Of a stretch of 64,000 nt of DNA, positions 36,654-45,120 are shown piece by piece (position 1 is the first letter of the stretch; every line of letters begins with the position of its first letter). This DNA comes from Spirochaetota bacterium (lineage in GTDB: Bacteria > Spirochaetota > B62-G9 > DRHN01), in assembly GCA_016934265.1 (NCBI GenBank), contig JAFGTF010000080.1:1-64000 (forward strand). Direction: 5' to 3'. The notes under the pieces were generated by a model. That model made no database searches and had not been told where the DNA came from. It saw nothing but the letters and a program-made list of their open reading frames with translations. Made by a program: the position numbers and the translations under genes.

Positions 36654-37508
36654 ATGGAGAACAAGATAGGACTGAATCCTCTTACGATACGGCAGTCGCA
36701 GGGACTGGAGTCGAAAGTGCGAATAGCGGCCCGTGCAGGCTACGACGGAGTCGGGCTTCGCGGCGACGAGATAGAGACGTACATCGAGGAAGGCCATACA
36801 ACTTCGGACATCGTAGACCTTCTTCGTGAAACGGGCCTTGGTATCACCGATGTGGGGTCGGTCGCCGGGTGGCAGTTCACCGATCACCCCCCGCTCGTCT
36901 GCCAGATCAAAACGAGCGGGCTGGTGGACCCGGCCGCACTTGATCGGAGGGTGGACCGTTTTTTCAGGCTGGTGTCCGAAGCCGGAGGAGAGATTGTACC
37001 CGCCGTATCTGCGATAGAAGAGGAAGGCGACTTTGATCGCGGTGTCGAGGACTTCAAAAGCCTCTGCAGGCGGGCTGCGGAGCACGGGCTCAAGATCGCG
37101 TTCGAATTCGTCGGTTTCGGCAGACAGATGTCCAACCTCCGGATCGCCAACCGGCTGATCGCCGAGGCCGGCCAGGAAAACGGGGGGCTTCTGTTAGATA
37201 CATTCCACTTTCACCGGGGCGGATGCTCCATCGACGACCTGCTCGAAACACCGGCGGATCGTATCTTCCTCGTCCATCTCAACGACGTCATGGACAAGCC
37301 GGTAGATACGATCCGAGACCAGGACCGGCTGTACCCGGGCCTCGGCGTTTTAGACCTCCCCCGCATACTGGGCGCCCTACGGTCCATCGGCTACGAGGGA
37401 TTCTATTCGCTCGAGATATTCAACGAAGACTACTGGAAACGCGATCCACTCGAGGTTGCGACCACGGCACGAACGTATGCAAAAGAGGTCTTGCGCGCCG
37501 TGCCCTGA
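36654..37508 (+). CDS. Sugar phosphate isomerase/epimerase-like TIM barrel (xylose-isomerase-like)
   Basis: 284 residues from ATG 36654 (AAGGAAGGAAA upstream). AP-endonuclease-2/IolE/IolI-type signature residues occur in barrel order: KIGLNPLTIRQ, ARAGYDGVGLRGDEIE, GLKIAFEFVGF (metal Glu), LLLDTFHFHRGG (metal Asp and His), FLVHLNDVMDKP (His), and GFYSLEIFNEDYW (metal Glu). Members isomerise or epimerise keto-sugars or dehydrate 2-keto-inositol. With the upstream dehydrogenase it forms a two-gene unit. The exact reaction is unknown. Confidence 0.92.
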   Translation: MENKIGLNPLTIRQSQGLESKVRIAARAGYDGVGLRGDEIETYIEEGHTTSDIVDLLRETGLGITDVGSVAGWQFTDHPPLVCQIKTSGLVDPAALDRRVDRFFRLVSEAGGEIVPAVSAIEEEGDFDRGVEDFKSLCRRAAEHGLKIAFEFVGFGRQMSNLRIANRLIAEAGQENGGLLLDTFHFHRGGCSIDDLLETPADRIFLVHLNDVMDKPVDTIRDQDRLYPGLGVLDLPRILGALRSIGYEGFYSLEIFNEDYWKRDPLEVATTARTYAKEVLRAVP

Positions 37509-37700
37509 AGGATGCAGAACGGGCGGTTGCCGCTTCTCAGCGGAAATACGGTTTTATAACGGGCGCGGCATGCGGGCCGGCCCGCGCCGACGATTCCCGA
37601 AGCGACGGTACTTCTCTTCCACGCTTCCCGTAGGGAGCGGAGGGAAAACCAGCCGGGGTTTTTACGGCGGCACGAAAAATCGGGAGAGGCCGTATACGGA

Positions 37701-38576
37701 TCAAGGCACCCGTATGCCCTCTATGCCGAGCCCGATTCTATAGAGAGAAGTCCTTGCGGTGATGAAAAGCGTTTTCCAGTCCTCGCCGCCCCAGGCCATG
37801 TTTGCAGCCACTTCCGGAACATCGATCCTGCCCAGCATACCGCCGGACGGGTCGAACACCCATATTCCGCCCGGTCCCGTGACGTACACGTTGCCCTCGG
37901 TATCGACTTTCATCCCGTCCACGTCTCCCGGCTCGTCTCCCTCAAGCTCTGCGAACACCCTTCCGCCCGAGACGGTTCCGTCGGGGTTGGCATTGAACAC
38001 CCGAACGTGCGCCCGGTCCGTATCGTCGATATACAAAAGCGACTCGTCCGGCGAGAAGGCCAGGCCGTTGGGCTTTTCGAAGTCGTCCACTATAAGCGTC
38101 AGCGTATCGCCGCCCGCGTTCGGAGAAAGGCGGTAGACGCCCTCAAACGGCAGCTCCCGAGCGTCAAGGATTCCATCCTCCAACAAACCGTAGGGAGGAT
38201 CGGTGAAGTAGACGCCGCCGTCAGACTTTACCACGACGTCGTTGGGGCTGTTGAGACGTTTTCCTTCATACGCTCCCGCAATGGTGATTACGCTGCCGTC
38301 TTTCTCCTCGCGCGACACCCGGCGGTTTTTATGTTCACAGGCGATGAGCCTGCCCTGCCTGTCAAGTGTGAGCCCGTTGGATTTACCGCTGGGAAACCGA
38401 ACCACCTCGGCGCCCCTGTCCGGCGTATACCGCCACATCCTGTTTGCCGGGATATCGCTGAATATCAAGCACCCTTCTGCGGCGTCCCAGACGGGCCCCT
38501 CGGTGAACACGAATCCGGTCTGAAGCTTCTCGAGCTCCGCACCCCGCCGGACTATCTCGCCGAACTTGTTTCGCAC
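37701..38576 (-). CDS. SMP-30/gluconolactonase-like beta-propeller lactonase
   Basis: 291 residues from GTG 38576 (AAAAAAGGAC upstream). A six-bladed propeller is suggested by repeated strands. Diagnostic segments are FVFTEGPVWDAAEGCLIFSD (metal-binding Glu), GKSNGLTLDRQGRLIACEH, LNSPNDVVVKSDGGVYFTDP (metal Asn), EKPNGLAFSPDESLLYIDD and PGDVDGMKVDTEGNVYVTGP (metal Asp). Such enzymes hydrolyse aldonolactones using a divalent cation, the step after oxidation of an aldose by a dehydrogenase. It converges with the isomerase gene and follows the amidohydrolase gene by 73 nt in the same direction. Confidence 0.92.
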   Translation of the reverse strand: MRNKFGEIVRRGAELEKLQTGFVFTEGPVWDAAEGCLIFSDIPANRMWRYTPDRGAEVVRFPSGKSNGLTLDRQGRLIACEHKNRRVSREEKDGSVITIAGAYEGKRLNSPNDVVVKSDGGVYFTDPPYGLLEDGILDARELPFEGVYRLSPNAGGDTLTLIVDDFEKPNGLAFSPDESLLYIDDTDRAHVRVFNANPDGTVSGGRVFAELEGDEPGDVDGMKVDTEGNVYVTGPGGIWVFDPSGGMLGRIDVPEVAANMAWGGEDWKTLFITARTSLYRIGLGIEGIRVP

Positions 38577-38649
38577 TATTTTGTCCTTTTTTCGGTTCCC
38601 ACCACCCGTTCCGTAACGACTCGCTGCTTTCAACCGCTTCGTACGGAAA

Positions 38650-39495
38650 TCACTTCGGACCGGGGACCCCGTACACGCGGCAGGCGTTTTTTAAGAGTAT
38701 CTTGCCCTTTACCTCGTCCGAAACATTCAGCGTTTCCACTTTCCAGTACTCGGATTCGAGATCGCTCCAGGGGCTGTCCGTGCCGAATAAAAGCCTTTCC
38801 AAGCCTCCGTCGATTCTTCCCAGCTCCCGCGCAATCCACCGTATCCCGAACGAGGGCGCCATAACCTGATCGGTATACACGTCGTAGCCTGCTTCGATCC
38901 ATTCTATGAAACGGGGCACGAATTTGAGTATGCCGCCGGTCGCCTCTCCCATATGGACGAGATGGTACCGGCCTCTTTTTCCATACGCGTTCATGAAGCT
39001 GTCCAGCTTGCACGGGTCGCTGTTGCCGCTTCCCGTGTGGATCTGTATAGCGAAGCCTTTTTGTTCGGATGCGTCGAGAATATACTCCAGGTTGCCGGTG
39101 AACTCGGCGTCCCAGGTGTCTGGATCGAGCGAATACGTCTTCCATTCTCCCGGACTCATTTTAAACGCCCTGATCTTCGGGTGCCGGATCGATTCTATCG
39201 CCCTTTTAGTCAGGTCCCCGCATTCGGGCAGAGGGGAAACCCAATACCCGCCGTACAAAGCGGGTATTTTCTCCACACAATCCCTCACGAGCGCATTGTA
39301 CGCGAAATTCCGCTCCTCATCCTCGAGGTGTGTCGGGACTACGAGCCCGTATTCGATACCGCTTTTTTCGACGTACTTACCGCAATCGCGATAATCCCTG
39401 TGCTCGACGTTCAGCGGCCGAATCATACGCTCCGCATACCGACGACACCCCCATTCGCCGACGTGGATATGCGCATCGAAGATTCTTCGTTTCAT
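38650..39495 (-). CDS. Amidohydrolase-family (PF04909-like) protein
   Basis: 281 residues. The metal-site pattern is visible: RIFDAHIHVGEWG (HxH), AIQIHTGSGN (His), YHLVHMGEATGG (His) and LLFGTDSPWSD (Asp). This subgroup includes lactonases and decarboxylases of sugar-acid and aromatic pathways. It heads a two-gene unit with the SMP-30 lactonase under a promoter whose start site lies only about 14 nt before the ATG. Given the neighbours, hydrolysis of a sugar-derived lactone is a reasonable guess, not a demonstrated function. A second, unrelated member of the family is at 11933-13093. Confidence 0.87.
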   Translation of the reverse strand: MKRRIFDAHIHVGEWGCRRYAERMIRPLNVEHRDYRDCGKYVEKSGIEYGLVVPTHLEDEERNFAYNALVRDCVEKIPALYGGYWVSPLPECGDLTKRAIESIRHPKIRAFKMSPGEWKTYSLDPDTWDAEFTGNLEYILDASEQKGFAIQIHTGSGNSDPCKLDSFMNAYGKRGRYHLVHMGEATGGILKFVPRFIEWIEAGYDVYTDQVMAPSFGIRWIARELGRIDGGLERLLFGTDSPWSDLESEYWKVETLNVSDEVKGKILLKNACRVYGVPGPK

Positions 39496-39829
39496 ATACC
39501 TCTCCCGTTATATGGACTCTATCAAATCAGCGCTGTATGTCAACACCATTATACCGTGCGGGCTGAAATTTTTTAGCCAGCCGGCAAGAAACGCATTCCC
39601 GGGCGGACGCGGGCTCAGGGATACTTCCGTTTCCCCTTTCGACATGCGGAATATCCTCCCCCGACCGAGCCGCGCAACTTTCTCGTCGGTGGATGACATA
39701 CGGATGCGTCATATTAGTAATTGACAAAAATCGAGTGTATGTTTTATTCTAAGCTGGTATCCTACGGCGATATGCAAATGAGAACAACGCCCGGGCACTA
39801 TTCCGGGCAGCCGAAAGAAAGGAGCACGC
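39496..39829. promoter_or_regulatory. Divergent promoter region between amidohydrolase and MBL hydrolase genes
   Basis: Minus strand: TTGACA (39543-39538), 16 bp, TAGAGT (39521-39516), serving the amidohydrolase/lactonase unit. Plus strand: TTGACA (39721-39726), 18 bp, TATTCT (39745-39750), serving the MBL hydrolase, 80 nt before its ATG. No gene is seen between them. Confidence 0.65.
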
Positions 39830-40525
39830 ATGCAGATTCTGCCCGGTATCTACATTCTCCATGGATCCGCCTATGGAGCACATGTCAACTTTTATCTTTT
39901 GCACGGCAAAGAGGGCACCGTCATAATCGATACGGGTATCGTACCGGCGGACATCGAACGTGCAGAGAGGCGGATGCAACTCTGGGGCGTTCCGCTCGAG
40001 AAAATAGATTATATCATGCTGACACACAGCCATTACGACCACGCCGGCAATGCCGCGCTGTTGAAAAAAAGGGGGGCTACGGTAGTGGCCGGTCCGGGTG
40101 ACGCGGAGGGTATCGAACAATCCGACTCGCGGACGATCCCCTATGCGGAAGGGTTACAGGTGCCGCCGTGCAAGGTGGACCTGGTCGTGACCGACGGCGA
40201 AATCGTCGATGCCTGCGGGTACAGTTTCGAGGTTATCCATGTTCCGGGCCATACGGACGGGAGCGTTATCTACCAGCTTCGCCTCTTCGATAAGATCATA
40301 TGGTTCTCTGGAGACCTCTTTTTCGCAGTGGACAGGGACTTTACCGCCGATCTATGCTGGCGCGGCACAGAAGAGTTCGACCGGGAAAAATATATAAAGA
40401 GCCTGAAACGTCTTTCCGCGATGCCCGTGGACTGCGTGCTGGCAGGACATTTGCTGCCCTGCCCCGACGAGGCCTTCCGGCTAGTCGGTCATGCCTACTC
40501 GAAGGCTCTCATCGAGCTGCGATAG
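39830..40525 (+). CDS. MBL-fold metallo-hydrolase
   Basis: 231 residues. The metallo-beta-lactamase zinc motif is LTHSHYDHAGN (HxHxDH, residues about 64-69). A further His lies in VIHVPGHTDGSV, Asp in WFSGDLFF and the last His in VLAGHLLPCP. The overall form is that of glyoxalase-II-like or lactonase-type hydrolases. The AGAAAGGAGCACGC ribosome site precedes ATG. It stands next to a cluster of sugar-acid genes, so a thioester or lactone of that pathway is possible, but general detoxification is equally open. Confidence 0.92.
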   Translation: MQILPGIYILHGSAYGAHVNFYLLHGKEGTVIIDTGIVPADIERAERRMQLWGVPLEKIDYIMLTHSHYDHAGNAALLKKRGATVVAGPGDAEGIEQSDSRTIPYAEGLQVPPCKVDLVVTDGEIVDACGYSFEVIHVPGHTDGSVIYQLRLFDKIIWFSGDLFFAVDRDFTADLCWRGTEEFDREKYIKSLKRLSAMPVDCVLAGHLLPCPDEAFRLVGHAYSKALIELR

Positions 40526-40720
40526 GAAACCGAAAACTGTAGTATTTCATCTGCCGGTCAAGGCGGCGGATCGAGCCAGCGGTACGGATATCGCCTAAAA
40601 GCCGATGCGGCTATCTCCGTATACGGAATAAATCTCCGCCGCTTCAATCGGACGTGCGGCTACGAAGCCGGAGAACCGGCACTCACCCGGTATAGTACAT
40701 CTTTCAGATCGGTACGACCC

Positions 40721-40732
40721 GTATTATAATAC
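40721..40732 (+). promoter_or_regulatory. Palindrome over a TATAAT box upstream of the DUF2202 gene
   Basis: GTATTATAATAC is a perfect 12-bp palindrome containing TATAAT (40725-40730), about 90 nt before ATG 40821. A weak -35 (TTTCAG, 40702-40707) is 17 bp upstream. A regulated promoter is possible. The 295-bp interval 40526-40820 holds nothing else recognised. Confidence 0.4.
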
Positions 40733-40820
40733 TTCACTCTATCTTCACGTCAACTATTCAGAGCCGACAACTTCTTTCGCTATTATAGTAGAGTAAGAAG
40801 ACAAAACGAGGAGGAGTTCC

Positions 40821-41324
40821 ATGAAAAGAGCAGCGAAAATCATATCGACGGTGCTGTTGATGACAGGGTTTTTCACCGCGCTCGTCGCGTCCGACGAGAT
40901 CGGTGCAAAAGCGGCGAAAAAAAATCCTGACCCGGGCATAGAGCAGATGCTGTTGTATGCGATCCAGGACGAGTACCTCGCCCGCGCGGAGTACTACGAG
41001 GTGATAGACCGGTTCGGCAGCGTTCGGCCGTTCTCCAATATAGTGAAATCCGAACAGACCCACGTGGGTTTGCTCGTCCCCCTGTTCGAGAAGTACGGCT
41101 TCACGGTGCCGGAGGATACGTACGCCTCGCACGTCGTGGTTCCGGACGACCTAAAGTCGGCGCTCGAGATCGGGGTACAAGCGGAGATCGACAACATCGC
41201 GATGTACGAGTCCTTCTTAGAGCGTGACCTTCCGGAAGACGTCCGTGCCGTTTTCGAGCGGCTGAAAGCCGCGTCGGAGAATCACCTCGGGGCGTTCAGA
41301 AACGGCCTTTCGCGCTACCAGTAA
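40821..41324 (+). CDS. DUF2202 ferritin-like exported protein
   Basis: 167 residues with a signal peptide (TVLLMTGFFTALVASDE). The mature part is a four-helix bundle with ferritin-like carboxylate/His positions: LLYAIQDEYLARAEYYEVID, NIVKSEQTHVGLLVPLFEKYG, GVQAEIDNIAMYESFL and LKAASENHLGAFRNGL. The E..Y, ExxH pattern recurs on alternate helices, which suggests a di-metal site. The family has no assigned reaction; iron storage, peroxide reduction or metal delivery is plausible. It precedes the membrane polyferredoxin gene, separated by a terminator and palindrome. Confidence 0.9.
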   Translation: MKRAAKIISTVLLMTGFFTALVASDEIGAKAAKKNPDPGIEQMLLYAIQDEYLARAEYYEVIDRFGSVRPFSNIVKSEQTHVGLLVPLFEKYGFTVPEDTYASHVVVPDDLKSALEIGVQAEIDNIAMYESFLERDLPEDVRAVFERLKAASENHLGAFRNGLSRYQ

Positions 41325-41338
41325 AAACCGCTCGAAAA

Positions 41339-41383
41339 AACCGCCGCGTGCGTCCGATACAGCCTTTACCACGCGGCGGTTTT
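41339..41383 (+). terminator. Rho-independent terminator after the DUF2202 gene
   Basis: AACCGCCGCGTG (41339-41350) pairs perfectly with CACGCGGCGGTT (41370-41381) around a 19-nt loop and ends in TTTT. It lies 15 nt after the stop codon. Confidence 0.75.
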
Positions 41384-41424
41384 CAACATATTGCATTGCC
41401 CCATCCTGTCGCATACCGTATACT

Positions 41425-41440
41425 AACAAGTATACTTGTT
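41425..41440 (+). promoter_or_regulatory. Perfect 16-bp palindrome upstream of the polyferredoxin gene
   Basis: AACAAGTATACTTGTT is self-complementary along its whole length and ends 40 nt before ATG 41481. The flanking GTATACTAA repeats part of it. This is the geometry of an operator for a dimeric regulator close to the promoter. The regulator is not identified. Confidence 0.5.
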
Positions 41441-41480
41441 TCTCCGTTACAGTCCGAAACGGGGTACAGGAGGAGGCCGT

Positions 41481-42644
41481 ATGGATTATGTAAAAAGCGA
41501 CAGCGGGAAACAGAAACAAAACAGAACGTTCAGATTGGTTATCCTCCTCTTGGTGCTTGTTTTCTCAACGACCCTCGGCATACTCCACCAGCACCCGCTC
41601 GGCTTCAAACCTGCAGGCGTCGATGCGTTCTGTCCGTTCGGCGGTATAGAATCCGCTTTCTCGCTCGTGACAACGGGCAGAATGCTGAGCCGCATTGCAT
41701 GGAGTTCCTTTACCCTGCTCGGCGCGGTGCTTCTGCTTGCCGTGCTGTTCCGGCGCTCGTTCTGCGGGAACCTCTGCCCGCTCGGAACGCTTCAGGAGCT
41801 TTTCGGCATACTCGGAAAAAAGATATTCGGCAGGCGGTGGGAGCTGAGTTCCGGGATCGACAGGGCCGCCCGCTACCTCAAGTACGCGGTGCTCGCCGTG
41901 TTCGTCTCCCTGAGCTGGATTCTCGGGACGCTCGTCATACGGCCGTACGACCCGTGGGCTGCGTATCATCATATAACCTCCGTCGATCTTCTGTCCGAGT
42001 TCAGCGTCGGGTTCGGTATCCTGCTTTTATCTTTCATCGGCTCGATCTTTCTCGAACGCGTATTCTGCAAGTACCTGTGTCCCATGGGCGCCTTCTTAGG
42101 CCTCGTCAACCGGATCGGCAGGTTCAGGGTGAAGAGAAACGACGAGACATGCATCCACTGCAAAAAATGCGATAAGGCGTGCCCGGTCAACATCGAGGTC
42201 TCCTCCGTCGCGCAGGTGCAGTCTTCCGAATGCATCGTCTGCAACGAATGCGTGAACGCCTGCCCGGTGAAGGACACGCTGTACATCGGAACCCGGAAGA
42301 AGGCGAAAATCGGGGCCGGTTCGGTGGTGCTCGTATCCATCGTCCTGTTCGCCGCGGTCGTCGCGGTCGCGAGCTACACCGGAGGGTTTGAATGGAAGCA
42401 GAAGACCATCGTAGAAACAACGACCGAGACCGGCTTCTTCAATCCCGACGAGATCAGGGGAAGCGACACGTTCCGGAACGTATCGGAGATAACCGGCATC
42501 GATAAAAAGCTCTTTTTGAAGGAGTTCGAGCTCTCAGAGGAGGAGTTCGAGCTGCCGATCAAGGATGCCGCCCATCGCGAAGGCTCGGAGTGGGAGACGG
42601 AGAACGTCAGGGAGTTCGTGAAAAAACAGCTCGGGCTCGAGTGA
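41481..42644 (+). CDS. NapH/MauN-type membrane 4Fe-4S polyferredoxin
   Basis: 387 residues from ATG 41481 (ACAGGAGGAGG upstream). Membrane helices near residues 18-36, 72-90, 128-147, 170-190 and 280-300 flank CxxxCP-type motifs FCPFGG, FCGNLCPLG and FCKYLCPMG. Two ferredoxin clusters follow (CIHCKKCDKACP, CIVCNECVNACP). After the last helix a soluble helical tail (FNPDEIRGSDTFRNVSE ... GIDKKLFLKEFEL) is a recurrent add-on domain of such proteins. Role: quinol-linked electron transfer across or at the inner membrane, as in NapGH or NosR-type systems; its redox partner is not encoded here. A 16-bp perfect palindrome upstream suggests regulated expression. Confidence 0.9.
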   Translation: MDYVKSDSGKQKQNRTFRLVILLLVLVFSTTLGILHQHPLGFKPAGVDAFCPFGGIESAFSLVTTGRMLSRIAWSSFTLLGAVLLLAVLFRRSFCGNLCPLGTLQELFGILGKKIFGRRWELSSGIDRAARYLKYAVLAVFVSLSWILGTLVIRPYDPWAAYHHITSVDLLSEFSVGFGILLLSFIGSIFLERVFCKYLCPMGAFLGLVNRIGRFRVKRNDETCIHCKKCDKACPVNIEVSSVAQVQSSECIVCNECVNACPVKDTLYIGTRKKAKIGAGSVVLVSIVLFAAVVAVASYTGGFEWKQKTIVETTTETGFFNPDEIRGSDTFRNVSEITGIDKKLFLKEFELSEEEFELPIKDAAHREGSEWETENVREFVKKQLGLE

Positions 42645-42763
42645 GCCGGGAGTGACAGGGCGAAATGGCGGGGGCGTCCGCCTCTTTTTCCGCCCGTCCA
42701 TACGGGCGTCTGCCGCCCATATCCCGCAGTTTCGGTAATCCCGATCATCGTTTTTTTCCCAAA

Positions 42764-42793
42764 CAGTGAATTCAAAGGAAAAGATCCGACCCC
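42764..42793 (-). repeat. Dispersed repeat, inverted diverged copy
   Basis: On the minus strand GGGGTCGGATCTTTTCCTTT is followed by GAATTCACTG, aligned with GGGGTCGAATCTTTACC/TGTGAATTTTCAT at 6165-6194. It occupies the 255-bp gap between the polyferredoxin and the beta-CASP gene. Confidence 0.6.
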
Positions 42794-42899
42794 ATGCGTG
42801 GTACCGTTATTTTCCTATTTATTAAAATGAAAATACCGTGTATCTTGAGAGACTAACACCATACCGTCCGGATGAATCGGATTATCAAAGGAACGCTTT

Positions 42900-44309
42900 A
42901 TGAACTACGAGCTCTACTCACACGGGGGGGCACAGGAAGTAACGGGCTCCAAACATTTCCTCCAGGCGAACGGCTCGCTCATCATGGTCGACTGCGGGGC
43001 CTTTCAGGGGCACCGCGAGGAGGCGGAGAAGAAAAACCGCAACTGGGACTTCGATGCGAAAAAAGTCTCCTCTATGGTCCTCACCCACGCCCACTACGAC
43101 CACAGCGGCCTTCTGCCGCTTCTGCCGATGAAGGGATTCAACGGGAACGTATATGCCACCCCCGCGACCAGGGATCTTGCGAACCTCATCATGATGGACT
43201 CGGCCCACATCCAGGCGAAGGACATAGAGTATCTCAAAAAAAAGGCACAGAAGAGGGGTGAAACGTTCGAGAAAGAACCGCTCTACTCGGAGCGGGACGT
43301 GCTGGCCTGCCTCGAACGATTCGTGACGGTGTCGTACCACAGGCCCTTTCACCTCTCAGACGGCATATCCGCCCGGTTTTACGACGCGGGACACATACTG
43401 GGCTCAGCGGTAACCGTCCTCGATATCAAAAAAAACGGCGGGAATCTCAGCGTGGGGTTTTCAGGCGACCTCGGAAGAAAAAATCTGCCGATACTCCGCG
43501 ATCCGGAGCGGATACCGCCTGTGGACTACCTCGTAATGGAGAGCACCTACGGCAACCGCCTGCACGACCCTATCGAGAATGCGAAGGAAAAACTCGCCGA
43601 CGTAATAAACAGAACCGTCCACCGCGGCGGCAAGGTCGTCGTCCCGGCGTTCGCGGTGGAGCGCACCCAGGAGCTCGTGTACTTCCTCCATCTACTCAAC
43701 GACGAAGGGAAGATACCCAAGGTCCCCATTTTTGTGGACAGTCCTATGGCGACGAACGCGACCTCGATATTCCGCGTTCACCAGGAATGCTACGACGAAC
43801 AGACCCGCCGTGCCTTCATAGACCACCACAACAATCCGTTCGGCTTCAACGAGCTCACCTATGTGGTGAATACCGAGGCAAGCAAGAAGCTCAACACGCT
43901 GAATGGACCGGCGGTCGTCATCTCGGCATCGGGTATGTGCGAGTCCGGCAGGATACTCCATCACCTCGAGAACAACATCGAGGATCCGCGTGCAACGATA
44001 CTCATCGTCGGGTTCATGGCAGAGAACACCCTCGGAAGGAGGATCGTAGAGCGGCAAAAGGAGGTAAAGATATTCGGAAAAACGTGTGCGCTGAAGGCGG
44101 AAGTCGCCGTGCTCAACTCGTTCAGCGCACATGCGGACTACAACGACATCACGGAGTACGTAGGAACGCTCGACAAGAAACGATTGAAAGGCATTTTCCT
44201 CGTACACGGCGAGCCCGAGGCGCAATCGAGCCTTAAAGACAGGCTTTGCGGGCAGGGCTACCCCGTCAAGATCGTCGAATACGGCAGCCGCTATTCTCTG
44301 AAAGGATGA
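42900..44309 (+). CDS. MBL-fold beta-CASP RNA-processing metallo-hydrolase
   Basis: 469 residues. The MBL zinc motif LTHAHYDHSGLLP (HxHxDH) is followed by DAGHILGSA, FSGDLGRKN and MESTYGNRLH. The beta-CASP insert is present (VVVPAFAVERTQELVYFL, VPIFVDSPMA), and the RMMBL tail has SFSAHADYNDI and FLVHGEPEAQ. VISASGMCESGRI is the family's motif B/C region. This matches CPSF73-like bacterial nucleases (the YSH1 group), which act as RNA endo/exonucleases, not the shorter RNase Z. RBS AAAGGAA. Transcribed alone. Confidence 0.93.
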   Translation: MNYELYSHGGAQEVTGSKHFLQANGSLIMVDCGAFQGHREEAEKKNRNWDFDAKKVSSMVLTHAHYDHSGLLPLLPMKGFNGNVYATPATRDLANLIMMDSAHIQAKDIEYLKKKAQKRGETFEKEPLYSERDVLACLERFVTVSYHRPFHLSDGISARFYDAGHILGSAVTVLDIKKNGGNLSVGFSGDLGRKNLPILRDPERIPPVDYLVMESTYGNRLHDPIENAKEKLADVINRTVHRGGKVVVPAFAVERTQELVYFLHLLNDEGKIPKVPIFVDSPMATNATSIFRVHQECYDEQTRRAFIDHHNNPFGFNELTYVVNTEASKKLNTLNGPAVVISASGMCESGRILHHLENNIEDPRATILIVGFMAENTLGRRIVERQKEVKIFGKTCALKAEVAVLNSFSAHADYNDITEYVGTLDKKRLKGIFLVHGEPEAQSSLKDRLCGQGYPVKIVEYGSRYSLKG

Positions 44310-44538
44310 GAGCATAAGGCCCCGTTATCGGCGGTTACTCGAAACGCGGCGGCCCGGCGGCCTGCGGGCGCGAGGCCTCTTTCTTCAGGGGCGAGCCACG
44401 GGAATGCAAGCAGGCCCTCTTTTCATCACGGCATGTCCCGCCCACAGCACGTATCGTGCGAATCGAGAGCGGGCGTACCGAATCCTCCATACATGTTTAC
44501 GGTACCGCGATTCTCTGATATGAACTCCATAACGAAAT

Positions 44539-44775
44539 TCAGACCTCCATGACGGCGATATCCTCACCGACGCTCACAATCGAACCTTCCTCCTGCAGAA
44601 ATTCCTTCACCCTGCCGCCGAACTCCGCGGCAAGCTCCATGCTCGCCTTGTCTACGAGAACCTCGACGAGCGGCGCTCCTTTTTCCACACTGTCTCCCAC
44701 CTTTACCAGCCATTGCGATATTTCCGCCTCCTGGGCGGTATCTCCCAAATCAGGCATTGTAACGACCTTGTCCAT
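44539..44775 (-). CDS. Standalone lipoyl/biotinyl-attachment domain protein
   Basis: 78 residues forming just one lipoyl domain: MPDLGDTAQEAEISQWLVKV then GDSVEKGAPLVEVLVDKASM, with the modifiable Lys43 in the DKA hairpin, closing with EGSIVSVGEDIAVMEV. DKA is the lipoyl form, whereas biotin domains have MKM. No peripheral-subunit-binding or acyltransferase domain follows, so this is not a complete E2. It could be a mobile lipoyl carrier for the E1 pair at 30396-32377 or another enzyme. The short gene has GGAGC upstream of ATG 44775 and convergent neighbours. Confidence 0.85.
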   Translation of the reverse strand: MDKVVTMPDLGDTAQEAEISQWLVKVGDSVEKGAPLVEVLVDKASMELAAEFGGRVKEFLQEEGSIVSVGEDIAVMEV

Positions 44776-45120
44776 AATCAAGCTCCGATCAGAGTATTGA
44801 AAAAAACGCGCAGGCCCCGCCCCTCGTTTGTTTCCTCGCAAGCGGTCCATCCGCCGATCCTGGACACCCGGTTTTCTGGTGGAATCACCCACCGGGAACA
44901 CTAATCCCCCTTCCGAGACAGCCGGATCGATTATTCCATTTTGATAATAATAAGAAATACCTCATTGTCAAACCAAAACCGCATGCCCGCACCGACCAGA
45001 GCGAACGGCTCGTATTGTATTACATATAACGAATTGCGGAAGGGGCAAAAAAACAAGACGGTGGGGAAATATCGAAGTATTATAACAGAAAAAGCCAACC
45101 AGATGGCAGGGGAAAAAGAG

